From: Allosphingosinicella deserti | Lineage (GTDB): Bacteria; Pseudomonadota; Alphaproteobacteria; Sphingomonadales; Sphingomonadaceae | NCBI RefSeq assembly: GCF_003012735.1 | Contig: NZ_PXYI01000008.1 | Coordinates: 1-64,000 of the forward strand | DNA: 64,000 nucleotides | Reading direction: 5' to 3' | In this document: piece by piece, positions 20,204 through 29,704 of the stretch | Layout of the letters: each line of letters starts with the position of its first letter | Numbering within the stretch: position 1 is the first letter of the stretch | The notes under the pieces: generated by a model | Seen by the model: only the letters and a program-made list of their open reading frames with translations | What the model was told of the DNA's origin: nothing | Databases searched by the model: none | Position numbers and translations under genes: made by a program

Positions 20204-20524
20204 ATGGCTGCTGCAAAGATCAAGAAGGGCGACCGCGTCGTCATCCTGTCCGGCAAGGACAAGGGCAAGACCGGCGAAGTAACGAAGGCGATGCCGAAGG
20301 ACGGCAAGGTCGTCGTTTCGGGCGTCAACATCATCACGCGTCACCGCAAGCCGAGCCAGACCAACCCGCAGGGTGGCCTGGAGCGCACCGAGGCGCCGCT
20401 TCACGTTTCCAAGGTTGCGATCGAGGACCCGAAGGACGGCAAGCCCAGCCGGGTCCGTTTCGAGATCCGTGACGGCAAGAAGGTCCGCGTTGCCGCGCGG
20501 TCCGGGGAGTTGATCAATGGCTGA
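20204..20524 (+). CDS. rplX: 50S ribosomal protein L24
   Basis: A 106-residue KOW-domain protein that initiates 50S assembly. The KOW motif is visible as [20 protein letters not shown]. It starts 4 nt after the rplN stop, and its last 8 nt overlap rplE, so the two are translationally coupled. Confidence 0.97.
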   Translation: MAAAKIKKGDRVVILSGKDKGKTGEVTKAMPKDGKVVVSGVNIITRHRKPSQTNPQGGLERTEAPLHVSKVAIEDPKDGKPSRVRFEIRDGKKVRVAARSGELING

Positions 20525-21101
20525 TGCCAAGTACACCGCGCGCCTTCGGCGCGACTATGACGAGCGCATCGTTGCGGCGATGACCGAGAAGTTCGGGTAC
20601 AAGAACCGTCTCGAAGTCCCGAAGCTCGACAAGATCGTCTTGAACATGGGCGTCGGCGAGGCCACCCAGGACAAGAAGAAGGTCGAGACCGCGGCTGCCG
20701 AGATGCAGCTCATCGCCGGTCAGAAGCCGGTCGTCACCAAGGCGAAGAAGTCGATCGCACAGTTCAAGCTGCGTGAAGGCATGCCGATCGGCGTGAAGGT
20801 TACCCTTCGCCGCGAGCGCATGTACGAGTTCCTCGACCGTCTGATCACGATCGCCCTGCCGCGCGTCCGCGATTTCCGCGGGCTCAACGCGAAGTCGTTC
20901 GACGGCCGCGGCAATTATGCGATGGGTCTCAAGGAACAGCTGGTGTTCCCCGAGATCAACTATGACCGCATCGAGAAGGTGCGCGGCATGGACATCATCG
21001 TCACCACCACCGCGAAGACGGATGACGAGGCGCGCGAGCTGCTGCGCCTGTTCAATTTTCCGTTCCCCCGCACCGAAGAAGATCAGCAGCAGGCGGCCTG
21101 A
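20517..21101 (+). CDS. rplE: 50S ribosomal protein L5
   Basis: A 194-residue 5S rRNA-binding protein that contacts the P-site tRNA. Conserved segments are [30 protein letters not shown] and [13 protein letters not shown] short Gln/Ala-rich tail follows the core. It overlaps rplX by 8 nt. Confidence 0.97.
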   Translation: MADAKYTARLRRDYDERIVAAMTEKFGYKNRLEVPKLDKIVLNMGVGEATQDKKKVETAAAEMQLIAGQKPVVTKAKKSIAQFKLREGMPIGVKVTLRRERMYEFLDRLITIALPRVRDFRGLNAKSFDGRGNYAMGLKEQLVFPEINYDRIEKVRGMDIIVTTTAKTDDEARELLRLFNFPFPRTEEDQQQAA

Positions 21102-21142
21102 GGCCCCTGATGCCTGAAGCAAGAAAGGCGAGAACTTAAGTC

Positions 21143-21448
21143 ATGGCGAAACTGAGTTCCATCAACAAGAACGAGCGTCGCAAGAAGCTGGTGAAGAAAT
21201 ATGCCGGCCAGTATGCGAAGCTGAAGGCAATTGCGGACGATGAGTCCCTCGATGAGACCGAGCGTCTGATCGCGCGTCTGAAGATGGCAGAGATCCCGCG
21301 CAACGCGAACCCCACCCGCGTGCGCAACCGTTGCCAGATCACCGGCCGTCCGCGTGCCAATTATCGCAAATTCGGACTTTCGCGAATCATGATCCGGGAA
21401 CTGGGCAACAAGGGCCTCATCCCCGGTCTCACGAAGTCGAGCTGGTAA
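21143..21448 (+). CDS. rpsN: 30S ribosomal protein S14 (zinc-independent type)
   Basis: A 101-residue protein of the 30S head. This is the long, zinc-free C-minus form: it lacks the CxxC pairs of the short form and carries the conserved [19 protein letters not shown] segment with a single Cys. The start ([16 protein letters not shown]) is typical. Confidence 0.97.
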   Translation: MAKLSSINKNERRKKLVKKYAGQYAKLKAIADDESLDETERLIARLKMAEIPRNANPTRVRNRCQITGRPRANYRKFGLSRIMIRELGNKGLIPGLTKSSW

Positions 21449-21458
21449 GGTATAGATC

Positions 21459-21854
21459 ATGCCATTGACCGATCCCCTGGGTGATATGCTCACCCGCATC
21501 CGCAACGGCCAGCAGGCCCGCAAGGACAGCGTGGTTTCGCCCGCGTCCAAGCTGCGCGCGCGCGTCCTCGACGTGCTCCAGCGCGAGGGCTATATCCGCG
21601 GCTACACGGAAGAAGCGCTTGGTCGCCACGCCGGCCTGCGCATCGAGCTCAAATATTTCGAAGGCCGCCCTGCCATCCAGCACGTGGCGCGCGTCTCGAA
21701 GCCGGGTCGCCGGGTTTACTCCGGCAGCCAGGATCTGCCGCGCGTCCGCAACGGCCTCGGCATTACCATCGTCTCGACGCCCCGCGGCGTTCTCTCGGAT
21801 TCCGAGGCCCGCGAACAGAATGTCGGCGGCGAAGTGCTCGCGGAGGTGTTCTGA
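21459..21854 (+). CDS. rpsH: 30S ribosomal protein S8
   Basis: A 131-residue 16S rRNA-binding protein, the translational repressor of the spc operon in E. coli. The canonical start is [20 protein letters not shown], and the C-terminal block [20 protein letters not shown] is intact. Its final base overlaps the rplF start codon. Confidence 0.97.
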   Translation: MPLTDPLGDMLTRIRNGQQARKDSVVSPASKLRARVLDVLQREGYIRGYTEEALGRHAGLRIELKYFEGRPAIQHVARVSKPGRRVYSGSQDLPRVRNGLGITIVSTPRGVLSDSEAREQNVGGEVLAEVF

Positions 21855-22387
21855 TGTCTCGTATCGGTAAGCGTCCGATTGAGATGCCGGCGGGTGTCAC
21901 CGCCAGCACCGAAGGCCGCACCCTTGCGGTCAAGGGCCCGAAGGGCACGCTGCAGCTGCAGATGCTCGAGGACATCAGCTACGAGATCGCCGATGGGTCG
22001 ATTTCGGTGCAGCCCGCCAACGATACCAAGCGCGCCCGCTCCTTCTGGGGCATGCAGCGTTCGATGGTGCAGAACCTCGTGACCGGCGTTACCGAGGGCT
22101 TCACCAAGACGCTCGAGATCACCGGCGTCGGCTACCGCGCGGCGATGCAGGGCAAGAACCTGCGTCTGCAGCTCGGCTACAGCCACGACGTCAACATCGA
22201 GGTTCCGGCCGACCTGACCGTCGCGACCCCGGATCCGACGACGGTCGTGATCACCGGCAATGATCGGCAGCGTGTCGGTCAGTTGGCGGCCGAGATCCGT
22301 CGCTGGCGCAAGCCCGAGCCCTACAAGGGCAAGGGCATCAAGTATCGCGGCGAGTATATCTTCCGCAAAGAAGGCAAGAAGAAGTAA
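21854..22387 (+). CDS. rplF: 50S ribosomal protein L6
   Basis: A 177-residue protein near the factor-binding site, with two related α/β domains. The start [15 protein letters not shown] and the signature [15 protein letters not shown] are present. The ATG overlaps the rpsH stop by one nucleotide. Confidence 0.97.
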   Translation: MSRIGKRPIEMPAGVTASTEGRTLAVKGPKGTLQLQMLEDISYEIADGSISVQPANDTKRARSFWGMQRSMVQNLVTGVTEGFTKTLEITGVGYRAAMQGKNLRLQLGYSHDVNIEVPADLTVATPDPTTVVITGNDRQRVGQLAAEIRRWRKPEPYKGKGIKYRGEYIFRKEGKKK

Positions 22388-22390
22388 GCC

Positions 22391-22744
22391 ATGGCGAAAC
22401 TCTCTCTCTTCGAACGGCGCCGTCAGCGCGTCCGTACTTCGCTTCGGAAGCGCGCCGGCGAACGCCCGCGGCTTTCGATCCACCGCTCCGGGCGTCACAT
22501 CTACGCCCAGGTCATCAACGACGTCGAAGGCCGCACCGTCGCGTCCGCTTCGACCCTGGAAAAGGACGTGCGCGGTACCACCGGCGCGACCACCGGCAGC
22601 GCCCAGGACGTGGGCCGTCGGATCGCCGAGCGCGCGAAGGCCGCCGGCGTGACCCAGGTCGTCTTCGACCGTGGTGGTTTCCTTTTCCACGGCCGCGTCA
22701 AGGCGCTGGCGGATGCCGCCCGCGAAGGCGGATTGGAGTTCTAA
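22391..22744 (+). CDS. rplR: 50S ribosomal protein L18
   Basis: A 117-residue 5S rRNA-binding protein. The conserved [18 protein letters not shown] and the C-terminal [20 protein letters not shown] segments identify it. It abuts rpsE directly: the next ATG follows its stop without a gap. Confidence 0.97.
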   Translation: MAKLSLFERRRQRVRTSLRKRAGERPRLSIHRSGRHIYAQVINDVEGRTVASASTLEKDVRGTTGATTGSAQDVGRRIAERAKAAGVTQVVFDRGGFLFHGRVKALADAAREGGLEF

Positions 22745-23482
22745 ATGGCTGACGAAAACAACCAGGTCACCGAGACCTCGGAGCAGAGCACCACGCAGCC
22801 GGCCGAGAACGCTCCTGCGGACGGCGGTCAGCGCCGCGAGCGCGGTGCGCGTGGCGGCCGTGGCGGCCGTGACGGCGGCAATCGCGACAATCGCGGCGGC
22901 CGTGGCCGTCGCGACGATCGCCGCGGCAACCGCGACGAGGATCAGGGCGAAGAGCTGATCGAGAAGCTGGTCCACATCAACCGCGTCTCGAAAACCGTCA
23001 AGGGCGGTAAGCGCTTCGGCTTTGCCGCGCTCGTCGTCGTCGGCGACGGCAAGGGCCGCGTCGGCTTCGGTCACGGCAAGGCCCGCGAAGTGCCGGAGGC
23101 GATCTCCAAGGCGACCGCCGCCGCCAAGAAGGCGATGGTTCGTGTTCCGCTCCGCGAGGGCCGGACTCTGCACCATGACGGAATGGGCCATTTCGGCGCC
23201 GGCCGCGTCTATGTCCGCTCGGCTCCGCAGGGTACCGGCATCATCGCCGGCGGTCCGATGCGTGCGGTGTTCGAGAGCCTCGGCGTTGCCGACGTGGTCA
23301 CCAAGTCGGTCGGCACGTCCAACCCGTACAACATGATCCGGGCGACCTTCGAGGCGCTCACCGAACAGACCAGCCCGAAGTCGGTTGCTCAGCGTCGCGG
23401 CAAGAAGATTGCCGATCTGCTGCGCCGCGGCGGCTCGGCGGATGCGGACGCCCAGGCCGACGCACAGCTGGTCACGGAGTAA
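22745..23482 (+). CDS. rpsE: 30S ribosomal protein S5 with long RGG-rich N-terminal extension
   Basis: A 245-residue decoding-fidelity protein, about 80 residues longer than E. coli S5. Residues 1-75 are an unstructured extension: an acidic/Gln part followed by many Arg-Gly/Arg-Asp repeats ([16 protein letters not shown] and similar). The normal S5 begins at [20 protein letters not shown], and the rest is conserved, including the spectinomycin-loop region. A short acidic tail follows the core. It starts immediately after the rplR stop. Confidence 0.97.
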   Translation: MADENNQVTETSEQSTTQPAENAPADGGQRRERGARGGRGGRDGGNRDNRGGRGRRDDRRGNRDEDQGEELIEKLVHINRVSKTVKGGKRFGFAALVVVGDGKGRVGFGHGKAREVPEAISKATAAAKKAMVRVPLREGRTLHHDGMGHFGAGRVYVRSAPQGTGIIAGGPMRAVFESLGVADVVTKSVGTSNPYNMIRATFEALTEQTSPKSVAQRRGKKIADLLRRGGSADADAQADAQLVTE

Positions 23483-23487
23483 GACAG

Positions 23488-23664
23488 ATGGCCACAGTCA
23501 AGATCACCCAGACCGGATCTCCGATCCGTCGCAGCCCCGACCAGCGCCAGACGCTGATCGGCCTGGGCCTCAACAAGCGTCACAAGACGGTCGAGCTGCA
23601 GGACACCCCCGAGGTGCGCGGCATGATCCGGAAGGTGCAGCATATGGTGACGGTCGCGGATTAA
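23488..23664 (+). CDS. rpmD: 50S ribosomal protein L30
   Basis: A 58-residue protein, complete, reading [20 protein letters not shown] and ending HMVTVAD. The conserved [19 protein letters not shown] segment is unmistakable. It begins 6 nt after the rpsE stop. It is separated from rplO by a 195-nt gap holding a palindromic repeat element, which is unusual for this operon. Confidence 0.97.
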   Translation: MATVKITQTGSPIRRSPDQRQTLIGLGLNKRHKTVELQDTPEVRGMIRKVQHMVTVAD

Positions 23665-23684
23665 TCCGCGATTGCCTCTTTACT

Positions 23685-23798
23685 CCCTCTCTCCTTTAGG
23701 GGAGAGGGCCGGGGAGAGGGGGAGTCGGGCCACGCGCCGGACTCCCCCTCTCCTCGCCGCCGTTTCGGCGGCATCTCCTCTCTCCTGAAGGGGAGAGG
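23685..23798. repeat. Four-hairpin palindromic repeat element inside the spc operon
   Basis: Four inverted repeats follow one another. 23685-23708 is CCCTCTCTCC/GGGGAGAGGG. 23713-23753 is a perfect 14-bp stem, GGAGAGGGGGAGTC/GACTCCCCCTCTCC. 23756-23772 is GCCGCCG-TTT-CGGCGGC. 23777-23798 is CCTCTCTCCT/AGGGGAGAGG. Units 1 and 4 are near copies in the same layout. The GGGGAGAGGG/CCCTCTCC theme is typical of dispersed extragenic palindromic elements of proteobacteria. It is non-coding and separates rpmD from rplO. Confidence 0.8.
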
Positions 23799-23859
23799 CT
23801 TTTAACGCTTCCGGCTCCGCCCGGGGGTAGCGCGACAAAAGCGAAAGCGAGTGCAGAAC

Positions 23860-24381
23860 ATGAAACTCAACGAAATCCGCGACAACCAGGGTGCCCGCAA
23901 ATCCCGCGTCCGCGTCGGCCGCGGCATCGGCTCGGGCCTCGGCAAGACCGCCGGCCGTGGTCAGAAGGGCGCCAAGTCGCGCTCGGGCGTCTCGATCGCC
24001 GGCTTTGAAGGCGGCCAGATGCCGCTCCACATGCGGTTGCCGAAGCGCGGCTTCAACAACATCTTCGCCAAGGATTATGCCGAGGTGAATCTCGGCGCGA
24101 TCCAGAAGGCACTCGACAGCGGCAAGCTGTCTACCGACGGAACGCTCGATCATGCGGCTCTGAAGGCTGCCGGCCTCGCCCGTGGCGGCAAGGACGGCGT
24201 CCGCCTGCTCGGCAAGGGCACCTTCTCCGCCAAGCTCGCTTTCCGCGTCGCCGGCGCGTCCGCCGGTGCCCGCCAGGCGGTCGAAGCCGCCGGTGGCTCG
24301 GTCGAAGTGATCGAGGTCGTGTCTGCGGCCGAGAAGGCCAAGGCCAAGAAGAACAGCGTCAAGAAGCGCACGAACGCCTGA
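23860..24381 (+). CDS. rplO: 50S ribosomal protein L15
   Basis: A 173-residue protein. The ATG at 23860 gives [20 protein letters not shown], the family start; a GTG at 23851 would add three residues. The Gly/Arg-rich signature ([18 protein letters not shown]) and the C-terminal [17 protein letters not shown] are present. It follows the palindromic repeat element. Confidence 0.97.
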   Translation: MKLNEIRDNQGARKSRVRVGRGIGSGLGKTAGRGQKGAKSRSGVSIAGFEGGQMPLHMRLPKRGFNNIFAKDYAEVNLGAIQKALDSGKLSTDGTLDHAALKAAGLARGGKDGVRLLGKGTFSAKLAFRVAGASAGARQAVEAAGGSVEVIEVVSAAEKAKAKKNSVKKRTNA

Positions 24382-24400
24382 GCCGCCTCGCGGTCTAGGG

Positions 24401-24428
24401 CTGACAGCCTCTGACTAATCACTATATG
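24401..24428 (+). promoter_or_regulatory. Candidate internal promoter upstream of secY
   Basis: CTGACA (24401-24406) and TATATG (24423-24428) are 16 nt apart in the 107-nt rplO-secY gap. The surrounding GCCGCCTC (24382-24389) and GAGGCGGC (24428-24435) could also form a hairpin enclosing it. It is moderately convincing; secY would gain a second transcription start. Confidence 0.4.
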
Positions 24429-24488
24429 AGGCGGCGGGGGTGATCAGCTTCCGTCGCCTTTTACCTTTGATTCCGGGATCGTAGACAC

Positions 24489-25847
<1,359 letters not shown>

Positions 25848-25878
25848 GCGCACAATCGCTAAAGGGGAGCGTCAGGCG

Positions 25879-26529
25879 ATGAACATCATTTTGCTCGGCC
25901 CGCCGGGTGCGGGAAAGGGAACTCAGGCCCAGCGGCTCGAGCAGGAGCGCGGCATGGTGCAATTGTCGACCGGCGACATGCTTCGCGCCGCGGTCGCGGC
26001 CAAGTCTGAGGTCGGTCTCAAAGCCAAGGCCGTGATGGACGCCGGCGAGCTGGTGTCGGACGAGATCGTCACCGGTATCCTGTCGGACCGGCTCGATCAG
26101 GACGATGTCCGCCGCGGCTTCATTCTCGACGGCTATCCGCGCACCGACGTGCAGGCGAAGTCGCTCGATCATCTGCTCGAGCAGAAAGGCATGAAGCTCG
26201 ATTACGTGATCGAGCTCGCCGTCGACGAGGATGCGCTGGTCGACCGCATCACCGGCCGTTTCTCCTGCGCCAGCTGCGGCGAGGGCTACCACGATCGCTA
26301 CAAGCAGCCGAAGGTCGAGGGCCGCTGCGACATCTGCGGCTCGGAGGCGTTCAAGCGCCGGCCCGACGACAATGCGGAGACGGTGCGCACCCGCCTTGCC
26401 GAATATCGCGCCAAGACGGCGCCGATCCTGCCCCATTATGAGCCGATCGGTATCGTCCGGAAGGTCGACGGCATGGCGCCGATGGCGGAGGTCGGAACGG
26501 CAATCAAGGGCATCCTCGACGGCCGCTGA
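25879..26529 (+). CDS. adk: Adenylate kinase, zinc-LID type
   Basis: A 216-residue enzyme that interconverts ATP + AMP and 2 ADP. The P-loop GPPGAGKGT is at residues 7-15 and the NMP-binding DGYPRT at 84-89. The LID domain is of the long form and carries four cysteines, Cys130-x2-Cys133 and Cys150-x2-Cys153, expected to bind Zn(II) structurally. The gene ends the ribosomal superoperon here. In related genomes rpsM, rpsK, rpoA and rplQ usually follow, but here a strong terminator and a convergent gene follow instead. Confidence 0.98.
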   Translation: MNIILLGPPGAGKGTQAQRLEQERGMVQLSTGDMLRAAVAAKSEVGLKAKAVMDAGELVSDEIVTGILSDRLDQDDVRRGFILDGYPRTDVQAKSLDHLLEQKGMKLDYVIELAVDEDALVDRITGRFSCASCGEGYHDRYKQPKVEGRCDICGSEAFKRRPDDNAETVRTRLAEYRAKTAPILPHYEPIGIVRKVDGMAPMAEVGTAIKGILDGR

Positions 26530-26549
26530 AGCCCGAGATCCGACAACGC

Positions 26550-26583
26550 AAAACAGCCCGCGCCCTGGAGCGCGGGCTGTTTT
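26550..26583. terminator. Bidirectional intrinsic terminator after adk
   Basis: AAAACAGCCCGCGC and GCGCGGGCTGTTTT form a perfect 14-bp stem around CCTGGA, with an A-tract on the left and a T-tract on the right. It therefore terminates both the + strand ribosomal operon and the convergent minus-strand lipoprotein gene. Confidence 0.92.
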
Positions 26584-26602
26584 GCTTTGGGCGCGGTGAG
26601 TC

Positions 26603-27280
26603 CTACCGGCCCTTGTTGGCGATCAAGGCGACTTCGGCGCCGCTGCTCTTGGGTGTGACGATCAGGTAGAAGGCACCGTTGTCGCTCTCCTTCGCGCCGG
26701 CAAGCACGTGATCGCCGTCGCGAATCTGGTGCTCGGAGGAATAGCCCGCGCGGACCGCCTGGGTGTGATACCAGTCGAGCACGCGCTGCACGGGATCACC
26801 GGTGGTGAAGGTGACCGCGCGAATGCGGCAATCGCCCTGGTTGGCGCCGGCGGATTCGGTGACTCGGCCGCCGGGATATACGGGGAAGGTGGCCGACAGG
26901 CGCTGTGCCCAAGCCGGATTCGTATCCCATTTGGCGCCACCGGGGCAGGCGATGCCGCCTTCGCCCGCGGCGGCGGCGCTGAGTTGCGCCTGCGGCGTGC
27001 CGCTTCCCCCCGGCACCGGGGCTGGATATTGCGCCTGCGCCGGCGTTTCCGCCGGGCGGACGGCATTGCGGTTCGATTGCTGGGCGAGCTGCGGATCAAC
27101 GGCGATCTGGTCTTCGAGCGCGCTGGTCAGCGCCGGATCCGCATCGTTGAGTTCGTTGTCGAGCCCCGCGAGATTGTTCTCGGCGGTGACGCCGCCGCCG
27201 CACGCGGTGAGGACGAAGGCGGCCGCAAGGGCCGTGTGGCGCAGTCTGATCATCGCGTTGGACATCGCTGAAGCTCCCAT
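26603..27280 (-). CDS. Secreted lipoprotein of unknown function
   Basis: A 225-residue protein with an N-terminal signal and a lipobox (VLTAC, Cys near residue 27), so it is probably a membrane-anchored lipoprotein. Residues ~40-110 are Ala/Gln/Pro-rich and probably disordered. Residues ~115-225 look folded, containing FPVYPGGRVTESAG and VLDWYHTQAVRAGYSSEHQ, and recall domains of small periplasmic proteins of unknown function. The ATG at 27280 is preceded by AAGGAGG at a short distance; ATGs at 27265 and 27253 are alternatives that would shorten the leader. It is convergent with adk and shares its terminator. Confidence 0.75.
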   Translation of the reverse strand: MGASAMSNAMIRLRHTALAAAFVLTACGGGVTAENNLAGLDNELNDADPALTSALEDQIAVDPQLAQQSNRNAVRPAETPAQAQYPAPVPGGSGTPQAQLSAAAAGEGGIACPGGAKWDTNPAWAQRLSATFPVYPGGRVTESAGANQGDCRIRAVTFTTGDPVQRVLDWYHTQAVRAGYSSEHQIRDGDHVLAGAKESDNGAFYLIVTPKSSGAEVALIANKGR

Positions 27281-27328
27281 TCCCCTCCTTGTGCCTGAAG
27301 CGGACGGAGAGTGGGTAAGCGGATATGG

Positions 27329-27715
27329 TTAATTGTCCGCTGCTTGGAGCCCTGTCCCGGCTTGGCACTGCCACCAGGCGAAGGTTTCCGCCTGCACGGC
27401 GTCGATGAAGCGCTTGGCTTCGGGGCCTTGCCACGGCCCCTCATAACCGCGGGCGCGGCCACCGCCGCCGACCCACCAGCCCTGGCCTGGAAGGCCGTCG
27501 CTCTGGCGGACCACCAGAACCGCGAGCTCGGGCTCGCCCCGCTCGGCCGCCTCCCGGTCGATGCTGCCGAGCATCGCGCAGAGCGCCCGCATTTTCGGAC
27601 GCGAGAATGCATAACCGAGCCGCTCCAGCACTTCCGAATAGGTGAGGGCGGTGCCTGCTTGTGCTGCGGCGACGAGATGGAGGCGAACCTCTTCGGGATC
27701 GGCGAGCGCGGCCAT
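27329..27715 (-). CDS. Conserved hypothetical protein
   Basis: I chose the ATG at 27715, giving 128 residues (MAALADPEEVRLHLVAAAQ); an upstream ATG at 27760 would add 15. The sequence has an N-terminal helical part (LTYSEVLERLGYAFSRPKMRALCAML), quoted here as SRPKMRALCAML, then a β part with AVLVVRQSDGLPGQGWW and a Trp-rich end. Similar sphingomonad proteins are sometimes labelled ribose-phosphate pyrophosphokinase, but no PRPP-binding motif is visible, so I do not accept that. It is divergent from the RarD-type gene, with ~107 nt between starts. Confidence 0.65.
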   Translation of the reverse strand: MAALADPEEVRLHLVAAAQAGTALTYSEVLERLGYAFSRPKMRALCAMLGSIDREAAERGEPELAVLVVRQSDGLPGQGWWVGGGGRARGYEGPWQGPEAKRFIDAVQAETFAWWQCQAGTGLQAADN

Positions 27716-27822
27716 CGCGCCAATCTCTAGCGCAACCCGAGCGCCGGACCAACATGGCACGTCGCGCCCTTTCCGGGCTTCGGCGGTATCGCCCGCCGCC
27801 GAGATGTTCTAACCGACCCCTC

Positions 27823-28740
27823 GTGACTCAGAACCAGGCGCGCGGCGGGCTCCTCCTCGGCTTTTCCGCTTATCTCCTCTGGGGCGTGCTGCCCCTCTAC
27901 TTTAAGGCGATCCACGCCGTCGGGCCGATCGAGATCGTCTCGCACCGGATCGTCTGGTCGCTTTTCTTCCTCGGTGCGCTTGCGACAGTGTGGAAGAAGT
28001 GGTCCGGCATCCGCGCCGCGCTGGCAACACCGCGCCTGGTCATGACGCTGATGCTCACCGCCTCGCTGATCGGGGTCAACTGGCTCGTCTACATCTATGC
28101 GGTGGTGAGCGGGCACGTGCTCGAAGGCAGCCTCGGTTATTATCTCAATCCGCTGGTCAACGTGCTGCTCGGCGTGGTCCTGCTGAAGGAGCGGCTCAGC
28201 CTGTTTCAGAAGCTTGCGGTCGGCCTCGCTGCAGTCGGCGTTGCGATCCTTGCCGCGGGGGCGGGGAGTGCCCTGTGGATCAGCCTCACCCTTGCCGCGA
28301 CATTCGCCTCCTACGGCTATTTCCGAAAGGTGGCGCCGGTCGACGCGCTCGAAGGCCTGTCGATCGAGACGATCCTGCTCTGCCCGCTTGCGCTGGGTTA
28401 TCTGCTCTGGGTTCAGAACACCGGCGAAAGCGGGTTTCTTCGCGATCGCACCACCGACATCTTGCTGATCCTCGGCGGTGCGATCACCGCCGTCCCGCTG
28501 CTGCTGTTCACGGCGGCCGCCCGTCGGCTTCCTTATTCGACCCTCGGCTTCCTCCAATATGTCGCGCCCTCGCTGCAGTTCCTGCTCGCGGTTCTCGTGT
28601 TTGGGGAGCCCCTGACGACGTCGCATCTCATCTGCTTCGGCTTGATCTGGACCGCCCTCGTCGTCTTCATCGTCGAGGGCGTGCGTGCCGGGCGCGCGTC
28701 GATGCAGGCGCGCCGGGAGGAGGCGGCGCTGTCGCGATGA
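27823..28740 (+). CDS. rarD: EamA-family permease, RarD type
   Basis: A 305-residue inner-membrane protein with about ten transmembrane helices and the duplicated EamA fold. The opening GLLLGFSAYLLWGVLPLYFKA is the RarD family signature (shortened here to FSAYLLWGVLPLYFKA), and YYLNPLVNVLLGVVLLKERLS is also present in part. I chose the GTG at 27823 (MTQNQARGG), which matches the family length; an ATG at 27754 would add 23 basic residues. RarD proteins are drug/metabolite-superfamily transporters with uncertain substrates. Confidence 0.85.
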   Translation: MTQNQARGGLLLGFSAYLLWGVLPLYFKAIHAVGPIEIVSHRIVWSLFFLGALATVWKKWSGIRAALATPRLVMTLMLTASLIGVNWLVYIYAVVSGHVLEGSLGYYLNPLVNVLLGVVLLKERLSLFQKLAVGLAAVGVAILAAGAGSALWISLTLAATFASYGYFRKVAPVDALEGLSIETILLCPLALGYLLWVQNTGESGFLRDRTTDILLILGGAITAVPLLLFTAAARRLPYSTLGFLQYVAPSLQFLLAVLVFGEPLTTSHLICFGLIWTALVVFIVEGVRAGRASMQARREEAALSR

Positions 28741-28781
28741 GGCTCTGGCGGGCTGCGACATGAACCGCTAGTGTTTCGGCG

Positions 28782-29237
28782 ATGTCCTTCCTGATCCTCC
28801 GCACCACGCGCGTCCCGATCCTCGCCGGAATTCTCGCGTTCCTCGCCGGATGCAACGTTCCCGTGCCCGAGACCGTCTACTCGCCGTGCAACGCGCTTTC
28901 CTCGGCGAGCTGGAAGGCCCGGGTCGAAGGCTATTGGACCCGTCACGGCAAGCCGCTCCACCGGCGCAATCTCGTCATCGAGGGCGACGTCACGATGCCG
29001 AGCGGCGGCTATGCCCTCTCTATCGAACCTGGCGCTCTGCAAAGAACGGAGCCGCGCTTCCAGCAGGTGCATCTGCGGACGCAGGGCGAGGGCGATGTCG
29101 CCACGCAGGCCGTGACGACGCAGCACGTCGTCGGCCGCTTCCCCTACGACAAGAAGGTCGAAGGTGTGGCGGTGCGCTGTGGCGACGGCATCATCGCTGA
29201 GATCGCGAACATCGCCCCGGAGCCGTCAGCCCAGTGA
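28782..29237 (+). CDS. Small predicted lipoprotein
   Basis: A 151-residue protein with a hydrophobic signal and lipobox (LAFLAGC, Cys24), so it is probably lipid-anchored. The mature part has a conserved-looking CNALSSASWKARVEGYW stretch near the start and a β-rich body. No family recognised. It ends tail-to-tail with the MAPEG gene, overlapping it by 12 nt. Confidence 0.7.
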   Translation: MSFLILRTTRVPILAGILAFLAGCNVPVPETVYSPCNALSSASWKARVEGYWTRHGKPLHRRNLVIEGDVTMPSGGYALSIEPGALQRTEPRFQQVHLRTQGEGDVATQAVTTQHVVGRFPYDKKVEGVAVRCGDGIIAEIANIAPEPSAQ

Positions 29238-29630
29238 GGCGACCAGTGCCGGCCGCAGGACGAGTGCGATGCCGACGACGCTGATCATGAAGACGATCGT
29301 GCGGACCACCGGCACACCCGCGGCGTAGATCGGCAGGTACAGGGCACGCGCCCCTAGCCAGAGCAGCGCACCGAGCGCGGTCAGCTGGTCTTCGAGATCC
29401 GCCGCAGTGACGATCAGGATCGCGGCGGCGATGATCGGGAAGGTCTCGAAGAAGTTCGCCTGCGCGCGCGCGAGACGGCCGACGATCGGACTGGGTGCCG
29501 GAAGATCTTCGTCGCGCGCACCGACATCCCACGTCGTGCCATATTGCCGGGTCTTGAAGCGGACTGCGATGAAGATGTGAAGGATGCCGAGGATGCATCC
29601 CCAGGCGAGTACGGAAAGTTCGATCGTCAT
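29226..29630 (-). CDS. MAPEG-family membrane protein
   Basis: A 134-residue, four-helix membrane protein. The start at 29630 gives MTIELSVLAWGCILGILHI; the longer open frame upstream overlaps the divergent oxygenase gene and is not convincing. The motif RLARAQANFFETFPIIAAA is characteristic of MAPEG proteins (glutathione S-transferase/leukotriene-synthase-related). Bacterial members are of uncertain function. It is divergent from the Rieske oxygenase gene, with 74 nt between starts. Confidence 0.85.
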   Translation of the reverse strand: MTIELSVLAWGCILGILHIFIAVRFKTRQYGTTWDVGARDEDLPAPSPIVGRLARAQANFFETFPIIAAAILIVTAADLEDQLTALGALLWLGARALYLPIYAAGVPVVRTIVFMISVVGIALVLRPALVASLG

Positions 29631-29704
29631 GCAGCGGACTGTCTGCCAAGGCAGGCGGCCGCGCAAGTGGTGACAGATGCCTCCGCCAATGCCACACTCT
29701 GCCG

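Noticed and set aside
27329-27715. Ribose-phosphate pyrophosphokinase, a label sometimes given to similar small proteins
   Set aside because: The protein is far too short and lacks the PRPP-binding and catalytic loops, so I left it as hypothetical.
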